From Casimicrobium huifangae (GTDB lineage Bacteria > Pseudomonadota > Gammaproteobacteria > Burkholderiales > Casimicrobiaceae), in assembly GCF_009746125.1 (NCBI RefSeq), contig NZ_CP041352.1, forward strand, positions 3,456,436 through 3,520,435: a stretch of 64,000 nucleotides of DNA. The letters run 5' to 3'. The notes below the pieces were generated by a model. That model ran no database searches, was not told where the DNA came from, and saw only the letters and a list, made by a program, of their open reading frames with translations. Position 1 is the first letter of the stretch. Every line of letters begins with the position of its first letter. The position numbers were made by a program, and so were the translations under genes. Positions 46,627 through 55,300 of the stretch are shown here, in pieces.

Positions 46627-46703
46627 GTTGGAGGTATCTGAAGACGGTCATAAATTACTGTATTACTACAATAATACACAAGTCATCGCAGAACCCGAAA
46701 AGT

Positions 46704-46832
46704 GCATCAACTTTTTCTTCAAATCACCATTTCATTGGGCCTCAAGCGCTGAACGCCATGAAGTCGACTTTCGGCTTAATTAGCCGATTAGCTCGATTCA
46801 AACGGCACTTTTCTGAAAAAGCTACTGCTGCG
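46704..46832. repeat. Dispersed ~125-bp palindromic repeat, copy G
   Basis: Left end GCATCAACTTTTT at 46704-46716, ATTGGGC at 46734-46740, perfect core AAGTCGACTT at 46761-46770, right end TGAAAAAGCT at 46815-46823. It occupies the gap 46627-46977 upstream of gntR, together with AT-rich DNA at 46650-46690 that probably holds the gntR promoter. Confidence 0.85.
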
Positions 46833-46977
46833 TTTTTGCTGCGTGACCGCCGAACGCACCCGATCCGTGTGCATGCGTCGTGTGCCGGTGCGCGAGAACA
46901 GGCGCGAGTTTCGGGCAGTTGATGCCGGGTGCTGGCCAGCTTTCAGCGCGACGTAGCCACCGCCGCAGGCGCCGCAG

Positions 46978-47733
46978 CTAGTCCTGCTTGAACAGCGGGT
47001 AATACTGCCGCGAAACGACGATCTTTTCGTGGTGGCCACGGAAGTGCAGCACCAGTCGTTCGCTTTCCTCGCGCACCGCGCGGTCGATGGCGTGGGCGTT
47101 GACGATTGCGCCGCGATGCACCTGCCAGAACCGCTCCGGGTCGAGCCCCTCGCGCAGCTCGCTGATCGGCGTGCGAACAAAGGCGTCGGCGCCCTTGCAG
47201 ACAATCCGCGTGTATTTGTTGTCGGACTGGATGAACAGGATGTCGTCGGTATGAATCAGCCGCGTGACGTTGCCCACCGACGCGCGGATCCACTTGAGAT
47301 GCGCTGCCGGCTTCGCCTGTTCCAGCAGCGATTTCACCAGCGCCGTCAGGTCAGCCGGCGCGCTGGCCGGCTGCTGCTCGATGCGTTTGCGCAGGCGCGC
47401 CACCGTCTCGCGCAGTCGGGCAATCTCCACCGGCTTCAGCAGATAGTCCGCCGCGCCATTCTGAAAGGCAGCGATCGCGTGCTCGTCGTACGCGGTGACG
47501 AACACCACATGCGCGCTGTCGCCAATCTCGGCCGCCACTTCCAGCCCGGTCTTGCCCGGCATGCGGATATCGAGGAATGCGACGTCGGGCTTGTGCGCAT
47601 GAAACGCCTCCAGCGCCGCCACGCCGTTGCGACATTCGGCAACCACGTCCAGCTCGGGCCACGCCTCCGCGAGAGCATTGCGAATGCGCGCCAGCATCAC
47701 CGGTTCGTCGTCGGCAATCAGTGCGGTGGTCAT
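46978..47733 (-). CDS. LytTR-family response regulator (second pair)
   Basis: 251 aa. Receiver with DDE at 8-10, Asp55 in FLDIRMPGKTG and LLKPVEIARL. The LytTR domain is at about 150-245 (TDDILFIQSDNKYTRIVCKGADAFVRTPI, FWQVHRGAIVNAHAID). It is a paralogue of the AlgR-like protein at 30063. Its start overlaps the stop of the kinase gene upstream. Confidence 0.9.
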   Translation of the reverse strand: MTTALIADDEPVMLARIRNALAEAWPELDVVAECRNGVAALEAFHAHKPDVAFLDIRMPGKTGLEVAAEIGDSAHVVFVTAYDEHAIAAFQNGAADYLLKPVEIARLRETVARLRKRIEQQPASAPADLTALVKSLLEQAKPAAHLKWIRASVGNVTRLIHTDDILFIQSDNKYTRIVCKGADAFVRTPISELREGLDPERFWQVHRGAIVNAHAIDRAVREESERLVLHFRGHHEKIVVSRQYYPLFKQD

Positions 47734-48905
47734 GGGGTGCTCCCGGTGGCTTTCGTTCTTGGCAAAGTAAGGGTGGACACCACACCATGCGGGGGATTGT
47801 CGCGAACGCTGAGCGTTGCGGCCTCACCGTAAATCGCGGCCAGCCGTTCGCGGATGTTGGACAGGCCGACGCCGTCCGATGCGTTGCCGGTGGCTGCCGC
47901 GAGGCCAACACCGCTATCCGCGACCGCGATGCGAAGCGTGTCACCGTCCAGCTGCGCGCTCAGACGCAGGTCACCGCCGTCCAGCGCCGGTTCCAGGCCA
48001 TGCTTGATGGCGTTCTCCACCAGCGAGATCAGCATGGCGGGCGGCACCGGCTCGCCGGCGAGCGCTTGCGGCAATTCAAGCGAAAACGCCAGGCGATCAC
48101 CCATCCGCGTCTTCATGATGGCGAGGAATGCCGCCGCCATTTCAAATTCACGCCCGAGCGTGGTGGTCTCGGTGCGCAGCCCGGCCAAGCCCGCCCGCAG
48201 GAAGGTGATCAGCTCCCGTGTCAGCGCTGCCGCCTCCGGCGCCTTGCCCTCGGCAAGGTCCTGCACCGTGCCCAGCGTATTGAACAGAAAGTGTGGCTCC
48301 ACCTGCGCCTGCATCAGCTTCAGTCGTGCGTCGGCCAGCTGCCGCGCCGTGCGGTCGGCTTCGGCCTGCCGTTGCAGCGCCGCGTGTCGGGCCTGCAGCA
48401 AACGCCGCCGCATCTGCACCACCACGAGAATCAGCAATCCATAGATCGCGCCGACGATCAGGCCGGCGATGAACACGCGGCTGCCGACACTGCCCAGACC
48501 ATCAAACATACCGTCCAGCGTGCCGCGACGGGACAGGCGGCCGATCATCCCGCCCACCAGCGCCCCGGCAACGCTGAGCCCTACTACCTTCAGCACCATC
48601 CGCGTGTTGAGGCGAAACTTGTAGTGGCCGAACCACACCGACAGCAGCGAGAACCCGGTCGCTGCAAGCAGCAAAAACGACAGCACCAGCGCCTCGACCC
48701 AGCCGGTGTCATTCACACCGAAGCGGAACGCTGCCGCCGCCGCCATCCAGATCGCGAACGACGCAGCCAGCATGCGCCACTTGTGGCGTCGCATGCTGGC
48801 GTCAAACGCCAGCACCTCTTCGCGCAATTCGGGCGTGAGCGCTGCCAGTTTGCGCGCTTCGAGCGCGGCGTACCATTGCCTGACGGGGGTGAGCGGTGAA
48901 GTCAT
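47730..48905 (-). CDS. Sensor histidine kinase of the LytS (His_kinase) type (second pair)
   Basis: 391 aa. Four hydrophobic helices between about residues 45 and 165, then His205 in LMQAQVEPHFLFNTL, N box NAIKHGLEPAL and G box DGVGLSNIRERL. It has no periplasmic sensor domain. Partner of the overlapping response regulator. Confidence 0.9.
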   Translation of the reverse strand: MTSPLTPVRQWYAALEARKLAALTPELREEVLAFDASMRRHKWRMLAASFAIWMAAAAAFRFGVNDTGWVEALVLSFLLLAATGFSLLSVWFGHYKFRLNTRMVLKVVGLSVAGALVGGMIGRLSRRGTLDGMFDGLGSVGSRVFIAGLIVGAIYGLLILVVVQMRRRLLQARHAALQRQAEADRTARQLADARLKLMQAQVEPHFLFNTLGTVQDLAEGKAPEAAALTRELITFLRAGLAGLRTETTTLGREFEMAAAFLAIMKTRMGDRLAFSLELPQALAGEPVPPAMLISLVENAIKHGLEPALDGGDLRLSAQLDGDTLRIAVADSGVGLAAATGNASDGVGLSNIRERLAAIYGEAATLSVRDNPPHGVVSTLTLPRTKATGSTP

Positions 48906-49033
48906 GGGCGGGAGCTTAGCCAGCCATGGCCGTGCCGTCAGCGGGCGTGGCGCCGATGGCGACCTGACGCGACGGATGACGACTTGGCTGGATGCGTGAC
49001 GCCCTGCGCCGCAGCGGGCGCCGATGGGAACTG

Positions 49034-49903
49034 CTACGGCAGGTGAATTTCCCCCGCGCCCAGCGCCAGCACGCGGCCGCCCACGCGCACCCGGCGCTCG
49101 TCGGTGAGCGAGAGTTGCAACACGTTGAGACGGTTGATGAACTCGCCCTGCGTCACCGTGAACTGCGACGGCGCCGGTTCACCGGCGTCGAGCAGATAGC
49201 CGCCAAGATTGGCGCAGGCGGAGCCAGTGCCGGGATCCTCCGTCATGCCGCTCGCGGTCGGGAAGAAAAAGCGCGTCTGGAAGCGGCCAGGCGCTACCCG
49301 CGCGACGAGATAGGCCATGTAACGGCCGGCGTCGTTCGCAAAATCCGCCTGTAGCTTGTCAGCAACCGGCTTCGCCCGCGCCAGCACAGCAACCGACTGC
49401 ACTGGAATGATCAACTGCTCGGCGCCGGTGGACACGAAGCGTGGCTCTCCCGCAAGGTCGGCCGGCGTCAAGCCAACCGCCTCCGCCAAGCGCTCGCGCG
49501 AGGCGTTGATCGGCCGCGAGGTGTGCCCGTTCGCAGTGAAAGTCCAGGCGCCAACGTCGCAAGTCACAGGGATGTCGCCCGCGTTGAGGCCGAGCGTCAA
49601 ACGGTCGGGCGCGGTGCCGGTTTCGGTGGCGGCAAGGCTGGCCAAAACGTGCGATGTGCCCACCGTTGGGTGGCCGGCAAATGGCAACTCGTAACGCGGG
49701 GTGAAGATGCGCACGCGCGGATGGGTGCCGGCGCGGGGCAACACAAAAGTCGTCTCCGACAGGTTGAACTGCGCCGCCAGCGCCTGCATCTCCGCATCCG
49801 TCATGCCGTGCGCGTTTTCGAACACGCAAAGCGGGTTGCCGCCGAAGGTGGCCGTATCGGATTCGACGAAGACGTTGACGAGCTGGTAGCGGAAGCTGCG
49901 CAT
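49034..49903 (-). CDS. PhzF-family isomerase-like protein
   Basis: 289 aa from the ATG at 49903 (MRSFRYQLVNVFVES). FGGNPLCVFENAHGM, the catalytic Glu in NLSETTF, PFAGHPTVGTSHVL and MTEDPGTGSACANLGGYLL are diagnostic. PhzF isomerises an intermediate of phenazine synthesis, but most homologues are isolated and of unknown substrate, as here. Confidence 0.9.
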   Translation of the reverse strand: MRSFRYQLVNVFVESDTATFGGNPLCVFENAHGMTDAEMQALAAQFNLSETTFVLPRAGTHPRVRIFTPRYELPFAGHPTVGTSHVLASLAATETGTAPDRLTLGLNAGDIPVTCDVGAWTFTANGHTSRPINASRERLAEAVGLTPADLAGEPRFVSTGAEQLIIPVQSVAVLARAKPVADKLQADFANDAGRYMAYLVARVAPGRFQTRFFFPTASGMTEDPGTGSACANLGGYLLDAGEPAPSQFTVTQGEFINRLNVLQLSLTDERRVRVGGRVLALGAGEIHLP

Positions 49904-49957
49904 GGCGTACAGGCACCGGAATGATGGGCCTGAGATAATACGGGCAAAGCTCATGTG

Positions 49958-50075
49958 GCCTGTCGTCCCCGCGGAGGCGGGAACCCAGACCGTGCGCGAG
50001 CCTGGCGCATTCGTGGTCGTCTCTACTTCGATCAACGTGCCGGGTCTAGATTCCCGCCTTCGCGGGAATGACACA
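49958..50075. repeat. Inverted pair of dRS3-like repeats
   Basis: GTCGTCCCCGCGGAGGCGGGAAC (from about 49963) and ATTCCCGCCTTCGCGGGAATGAC (50050-50072) are inverted units of the CCCGC..GCGGG type common in Neisseria and related betaproteobacteria. They lie between phzF and ettA and are often translated by mistake as PSRRRESR-like peptides. Confidence 0.75.
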
Positions 50076-50096
50076 TTCGAACCGCTGATCGGATCT

Positions 50097-51758
50097 ATGC
50101 AATACATCTACACCATGAATGGCGTGAGCAAACTTGTTCCGCCGAAACGCCAGATCATCAAGGACATTTCGCTGTCGTTCTTCCCCGGCGCCAAGATTGG
50201 CCTGCTCGGCCTCAACGGCGCCGGCAAATCCACCGTGCTGCGCATCATGGCGGGCGTTGACAAGGATTTCACTGGCGAAGCGCGCCCGCAGCCCGGCATC
50301 AAGGTCGGCTATCTGCCGCAGGAGCCCGAGGTGGACCCGAACAAGACGGTGCGCGAGATCGTCGAGGAAGGCCTCGGCAGCGTGACCAGCGCGCAGAAGC
50401 GGCTGGACGAGGTGTACGCCGCCTACGCCGAGCCGGACGCTGACTTTGACGCGCTGGCCAAAGAGCAAGCCGAGCTGGAGGCGATCATCGCTGCCGGTGA
50501 CGGCCACAACACCGAGCAGCAGCTCGAAGTCGCCGCCGACGCACTGCGCCTGCCGCCGTGGGACGCCAAGGTGGGCCTGCTCTCCGGCGGTGAAAAGCGC
50601 CGTGTCGCACTCTGCCGCCTGCTGCTCTCAAAACCCGACATGCTGCTGCTCGACGAACCAACCAACCACCTGGACGCCGAGAGCGTGGACTGGCTGGAGC
50701 AGTTCCTCGCGCGCTACCCCGGCACCGTGGTGGCCGTCACCCATGACCGCTACTTCCTCGACAACGCCGCCGAATGGATTCTCGAACTCGACCGTGGCCA
50801 CGGCATCCCGTGGAAGGGCAACTACAGCGAATGGCTCGACCAGAAATCGGCCCGCCTGAAGCAGGAAGAATCACAGGAATCCGCCCGCCAGAAAGCGCTC
50901 AAGAAAGAGCTGGAATGGGTGCGGCAGAACCCGAAAGGCCGCCAGGCCAAGAGCAAGGCGCGTCTCACCCGCTTTGACGAGCTGTCCAGCCACGAATACC
51001 AGGCCCGCAACGAGACCAACGAAATCTTCATCCCGGTCGCCGAGCGGCTGGGTAACGAGGTCATCGAGTTCAAGAACGTCACCAAGAGCTACGGCGACCG
51101 CGTGCTGATCGACGACCTCTCGTTCCGCATCCCGCCGGGCGCCATCGTCGGTGTGATCGGCCCCAACGGCGCCGGTAAATCCACGCTGTTCAAGCTGATC
51201 ACCGGTGTTGAGAAGCCGGACAGCGGCGAAGTGGTCATCGGCCACACGGTGCAGATGGCCTTCGTCGACCAGTCCCGCCAGAACCTGCAGAACGACAAGA
51301 CGGTGTGGGAAGACGTCTCCGGCGGCGCCGACATCCTGCAGGTCGGCCGCTTCGAAATGCAGAGCCGCGCCTACATCGGCCGCTTCAACTTCAAGGGCCC
51401 GGACCAGCAGAAGATTGTCGGCAACCTCTCCGGCGGTGAGCGCGGCCGTCTGCATCTGGCCAAGACGCTGCTCAAGGGCGGCAACGTGCTCTTGCTCGAC
51501 GAACCGTCCAACGACCTCGACGTGGAAACGCTGCGCGCCCTCGAAGACGCGCTTGGCGAATTCGCCGGCACCGCAGTCATCATCAGCCATGACCGCTGGT
51601 TCCTCGACCGCATCTGCACCCACATCCTGGCCGCCGAGAACGACAGCAAGTGGTTCTTCTACGAAGGCAACTATCGCGAGTACGAGAACAACAAGATTCA
51701 GCGTCTGGGTGAAGAAGCCGCCAAGCCGCATCGGGTGCGGTTCAAGGCGTTGAAGTAG
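50097..51758 (+). CDS. ettA: Energy-dependent translational throttle protein EttA (ABC-F)
   Basis: 553 aa from the ATG at 50097, the usual length. Two ABC domains with Walker A GLNGAGKST (38-46) and GPNGAGKST, signatures LSGGEKRR and LSGGERGR, and the linker with a PtIM-type helix (RQNPKGRQAKSKARL). It has no membrane domain. EttA binds the ribosomal E site and gates translation by ADP/ATP ratio. The start was chosen over in-frame upstream codons that run through the repeats. Confidence 0.96.
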   Translation: MQYIYTMNGVSKLVPPKRQIIKDISLSFFPGAKIGLLGLNGAGKSTVLRIMAGVDKDFTGEARPQPGIKVGYLPQEPEVDPNKTVREIVEEGLGSVTSAQKRLDEVYAAYAEPDADFDALAKEQAELEAIIAAGDGHNTEQQLEVAADALRLPPWDAKVGLLSGGEKRRVALCRLLLSKPDMLLLDEPTNHLDAESVDWLEQFLARYPGTVVAVTHDRYFLDNAAEWILELDRGHGIPWKGNYSEWLDQKSARLKQEESQESARQKALKKELEWVRQNPKGRQAKSKARLTRFDELSSHEYQARNETNEIFIPVAERLGNEVIEFKNVTKSYGDRVLIDDLSFRIPPGAIVGVIGPNGAGKSTLFKLITGVEKPDSGEVVIGHTVQMAFVDQSRQNLQNDKTVWEDVSGGADILQVGRFEMQSRAYIGRFNFKGPDQQKIVGNLSGGERGRLHLAKTLLKGGNVLLLDEPSNDLDVETLRALEDALGEFAGTAVIISHDRWFLDRICTHILAAENDSKWFFYEGNYREYENNKIQRLGEEAAKPHRVRFKALK

Positions 51759-51866
51759 TCGACGGTCAAGGGTTTGGCTGGCCCGACAGAGACGGATGTC
51801 AACTTGATCGCAGTGTTAACGTCCGTTTTTGGAACAGCCCAAATGAGTGACGAGAGGAACCGCAAG

Positions 51867-52709
51867 ATGCATAGCTCCACGCGCTTCGCCCACCTCAAAG
51901 CGATTGTCTCCGCGCTCTCGCTGTGCGGACTCCCTCTGGCACATGCCTCTGCTCCGGATCCTGCTACAGGACTACCCACATGTACGGTACTGCCTGCTCA
52001 AGCTCCGGGTGTGGCACCTGTCTACATTCAGGTTGACGCGCAAGGGAACTTTTATTCGACGCAATTCACGACCACCGGAGCCAATTTAAGCTCGCGCGTC
52101 TACAGCAGCAGCAACGATCTGCAAACTGCGCTGTGTGACAGAGGTGCAAAGATTGCGTTCTGGGGCGCCGATGCCGTTGCGACGCTCCCCGGCAGCACTA
52201 TCGAAGTGTTCGAGTATGTCTTGCGCGGTAGTGCGACCGGTTCAAACTATTTCATCAGCTCAAAGGATGAAGACTTTGTTTTCATTCAGCGCGGCGGTGC
52301 GGGCGATGGCTGGCAACTCACGCCGCTGCGGCTGCGGCTGCCGCGGGTTGGTGATCTAGTACCAGTACATCGCTTTCTTGGTGCCGACGAAGCGGGCACG
52401 GTGACGCACTTTTTCACAGCCGATGCAGGGGAATTCGCGACCTGGATGGGCAAGGTCAACACCGCGCCGACCAGCGCACGGTGGTGGACATACGAGGGAG
52501 TTGCCTTCTCGGCGCCCGCCGTCACGACTTCAAACGGTGTGGCGACGTGCGCCAACAGCACGCTCACACCGGTCTTTCGGGTCAGCGGAATCGCTCAGGG
52601 CGCGAGCCAGCCGAAGTATCGGTACGTTGCCAATGCCGCAACACTTACGAGTTTGCAGGCGATGGGCTATCGCCTTGATGGCACCGCATTCTGCGCGATT
52701 CGCGAATAG
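51867..52709 (+). CDS. Secreted protein with DUF5648-like repeats
   Basis: 280 aa from the ATG at 51867, preceded by AGAGGA. A signal peptide ends near AHASA (about residue 27). The mature part has HRFLGADEAGTVTHFFTADAGEF with WTYEGVAF, then PVFRVSG...KYRYVANAATLTSLQAMGYRLDGTAFC, two copies of the DUF5648 pattern (R.F......HFYTA...E...L....Y.YEG.AF). Function unknown; an exported or surface protein. The protein at 61370 carries the same type of repeat. Confidence 0.72.
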   Translation: MHSSTRFAHLKAIVSALSLCGLPLAHASAPDPATGLPTCTVLPAQAPGVAPVYIQVDAQGNFYSTQFTTTGANLSSRVYSSSNDLQTALCDRGAKIAFWGADAVATLPGSTIEVFEYVLRGSATGSNYFISSKDEDFVFIQRGGAGDGWQLTPLRLRLPRVGDLVPVHRFLGADEAGTVTHFFTADAGEFATWMGKVNTAPTSARWWTYEGVAFSAPAVTTSNGVATCANSTLTPVFRVSGIAQGASQPKYRYVANAATLTSLQAMGYRLDGTAFCAIRE

Positions 52710-52892
52710 CACGTAAAAATCGTAGCGCGTAGGTCGGAACGCTTGCGGTTCCGACGCATGAAGACTGCGTGCCGGACCGCGTTTGAAAGCCACGCTCAGC
52801 GTTCCGTCGCGCAACTCGCCGCCTCAAGCCGGCCAAGTTCCAACCGTCGCACTGGCCTGCCACAACGCACCACCACGCGCTAACCTGCGCGA

Positions 52893-53225
52893 ATGATCAG
52901 AGCCCCCGACTACGACTGGCGCTGCGCTCGATGCAATACGGTCAACGCGGCGAACACGGCGATCTGCACATCCTGCCATCACGATGTGACGTTTCGCTCG
53001 CCTTCGTTCTGGCAGCAGATGAAGGATCGCGGCGTTCCCGCGTGGCGGCGGGTGCTGGTAATTTTTTGCTACGTGACCGGCATTCCGCTGCTGATCGCCG
53101 GCGCTGGGCTGTTCATCCGCGTTTACTTCCCATTCAACGTCACCGGTATGCAGTGGAGCGCTGCGGCGGCATTGCTAGGCGGCACGCTGACGGGACTAGG
53201 CCACGCGGCCGACCCCGATCGTTAG
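52893..53225 (+). CDS. Small membrane protein with RanBP2-type zinc ribbon
   Basis: 110 aa. Four Cys in C-x2-C-x10-C-x2-C (CARCNTVNAANTAICTSC, about residues 11-28) form a zinc ribbon. Two hydrophobic segments follow (VLVIFCYVTGIPLLIAGAGLF and AAALLGGTLTGLG). No known function. It stands alone. Confidence 0.65.
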   Translation: MIRAPDYDWRCARCNTVNAANTAICTSCHHDVTFRSPSFWQQMKDRGVPAWRRVLVIFCYVTGIPLLIAGAGLFIRVYFPFNVTGMQWSAAAALLGGTLTGLGHAADPDR

Positions 53226-53238
53226 CCTGCGTACACCG

Positions 53239-53324
53239 GTAGCCGCGATGCAGCACAGCGGAATCGAGGCATTTGTTTATCGCGCAAGGTCTCCCAGGAT
53301 TCCACTTCGTTGCATCGAGGCTAC
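53239..53324. repeat. GTAGCCTCGATGCAG palindrome, copy 2
   Basis: Left arm GTAGCCGCGATGCAGCACAG with CGGAATCGAGG; right arm GATTCCACTTCGTTGCATCGAGGCTAC. It lies 3' to the zinc-ribbon gene. Confidence 0.8.
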
Positions 53325-53366
53325 GACACCACAAAGACCCGAACGCGCACGTCCACGGCCCGCCTG

Positions 53367-54263
53367 TTACCACTCCGACAAACACTTGTACCCGGTCTTC
53401 GCGTAGTAGATGCCGATCTCGGCGCCGACGCCGGCGAGCGGGATGTCGACCACGGTGATGGATTGCAGGTCAGTGTCGATCAGGCTGCCGGAGATGAGTG
53501 ATTTGGCAACGCCGTAGATCTCGGCTTCGACGCCCGGCTTCAGCGCTACGTCCTTCAGCGCCTTCAGTCGCGCTGCTCCTTCAAGTGATTCCAGCATGCC
53601 GTTGGCGCCGCGCAATACGGTGCCCAGCTTGCCGGCGCTCTTCACATAGTCGCCGAACTTGCCGCCAAAACTCAGCGCCCAGTCGAGGCCGTCCGCCGTG
53701 TAGCTGCTGAAGTCATCGGCGTGGGTGAAGCCGGTGGCGAAGGCGATGGCCAGGCCACCTGACCCGCCCACCGATGGCCCGAGGCGGCCACTCAACGCGC
53801 CAATCGTGCAGCCATGCGGCCGGTTCATCGAGCTGATCATCACCGCCGCCTGGCCCTCGGCGCCAAGACCGAGGCCGCCGCCCGCCTTGAACATCAGGCC
53901 AAACCAGGTGTGCGGAATCGGCTTGTCGGTCGGCCGCCATTGCCCGGTGCGTGGTAGTGCTGGCCCAGTACGCGGGCCATAGACGGTGCCGCCACCCATC
54001 CCGCCGGAAAGTCCGAGGTAGACGAAGCGCGAGCCATCGGGGTTGAACAGTTCAATCGAAATGCCGGGCGTCTCTTTGTAAGCCCCGTAACCCTTGAAGC
54101 CAGGGAATGCTGCCACGGTGGCGGCCGGCAATCCGCGCACGCCTTTGGCCCACCATTGTGGTGAACTCATCCAGGCCTCTGGCCGGTACATCGAGTACTG
54201 TTTGGTTTGCAGCTCGATTTGAATGGGAACAACGTCAAAGATCACATCCACGTAACGTGCCAT
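53367..54263 (-). CDS. Hypothetical protein, glycine-rich
   Basis: 298 aa, preceded by GGAGG. No signal peptide or membrane segment is evident at the N-terminus. Gly-rich stretches (LGLSGGMGGGTVYG, KAGGGLGLGAEGQA, GPSVGGSGGLAIAFATG) in the centre and an alpha-helical region at about 215-260 are visible. I do not recognise a family. It is isolated between repeats. Confidence 0.6.
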   Translation of the reverse strand: MARYVDVIFDVVPIQIELQTKQYSMYRPEAWMSSPQWWAKGVRGLPAATVAAFPGFKGYGAYKETPGISIELFNPDGSRFVYLGLSGGMGGGTVYGPRTGPALPRTGQWRPTDKPIPHTWFGLMFKAGGGLGLGAEGQAAVMISSMNRPHGCTIGALSGRLGPSVGGSGGLAIAFATGFTHADDFSSYTADGLDWALSFGGKFGDYVKSAGKLGTVLRGANGMLESLEGAARLKALKDVALKPGVEAEIYGVAKSLISGSLIDTDLQSITVVDIPLAGVGAEIGIYYAKTGYKCLSEW

Positions 54264-54465
54264 GCTGGCCTCCGATCAGTTTTTGTCTGCTGCCACGACG
54301 CGCTTTACGGTCACTGGCATTCTGCTATTAAAGACGTGGCCAAACCCTACAGAACCGCCGCCACCGCGTTACAGACCGTTACATCGAACCCGTAACGCCC
54401 GCGCTGGCAAACCTCGGCTACATTCGCGGACGTCCACACCGTAACCAACCGCAAGCAACACCGCC

Positions 54466-55203
54466 ATGAACACTACTTTCGATTTCGCTGGCAAAGTGGC
54501 CCTCGTCACCGGCGGCGTCTCCGGCATTGGCGCCGCCGCATCGCTCGCGTTCAAGCGCGCGGGCGCTAGCGTGATCGCCTGCGGTGTGACCGAGCAGGAG
54601 CTGATGGCAGCGAAGGTGAACCCGGCGTTCGCGGGCATCCGCATTGAGGCGCTCGACGTGCGTGACGACGACGCCGTGCGGCGCCTGATCGGCAGCGTGC
54701 CGCGGCTGGACTATGTGGTGAACTCGGCCGGCATCATCCGCCGTGGCGCCGAGCATGAGCCGGCAACCTTCGCGGAGGTGATTGATGTCAACCTCAACGG
54801 CGGCATGCGGGTGGCCACTGCGGCGCGGCCACTGCTGGCGCAGTCGAAGGGCGCCATCGTGTTCATCGGGTCAGTGATGAGCTACTTCGGCGGGCCGGTG
54901 CAGCCGGCGTATTCGGCATCAAAAGGCGCGGTGAAGAATCTGGTGATGTCACTCGGCGCGGCCTACGCGGCGGACGGCATTCGCGTCAACGGCGTGGCAC
55001 CCGGCTGGGTGATCACCGAGCTCTCGCGCGGCGCCCGCGAGAACCCGGAACGCAACGCGCAGATCATGGGCCGCATCCCGATGGGTCGCTGGGCCGAGAC
55101 GGCCGAAATCGCCGACCCAATCCTCTTCCTCTGCTCCGACGCCGCCCGCTACATGACCGGCACGCTGGTGCCGGTGGATGGCGGCTATCTCAGCGTGGGG
55201 TAG
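54466..55203 (+). CDS. SDR-family oxidoreductase
   Basis: 245 aa. TGGVSGIG (about residues 13-20), NSAG (about 84-87, a variant of NNAG), FIGSVMS, YSASK (catalytic Tyr/Lys) and LVPVDGGYLS. FabG/2-keto-3-deoxygluconate-type SDR; the substrate is not determined. No obvious operon. Confidence 0.86.
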   Translation: MNTTFDFAGKVALVTGGVSGIGAAASLAFKRAGASVIACGVTEQELMAAKVNPAFAGIRIEALDVRDDDAVRRLIGSVPRLDYVVNSAGIIRRGAEHEPATFAEVIDVNLNGGMRVATAARPLLAQSKGAIVFIGSVMSYFGGPVQPAYSASKGAVKNLVMSLGAAYAADGIRVNGVAPGWVITELSRGARENPERNAQIMGRIPMGRWAETAEIADPILFLCSDAARYMTGTLVPVDGGYLSVG

Positions 55204-55209
55204 GTGGAG

Positions 55210-55285
55210 GTAGCCCGGATGCTCACATCCGGGAGGTGGCTGTAACCGTCGTGCAAGCGAACCCGGCTGCGAGCAGCCGGGCTAC
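55210..55285. repeat. GTAGCCCGG-type intergenic palindrome pair
   Basis: GTAGCCCGGATGCTCACATCCGGG (two halves, 55210-55233) and CCCGGCTGCGAGCAGCCGGGCTAC (55262-55285) are inverted. Between convergent genes, so it may act as a terminator for both. Related to 19577-19649. Confidence 0.7.
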
Positions 55286-55300
55286 GGTGATTCGCCTGGC

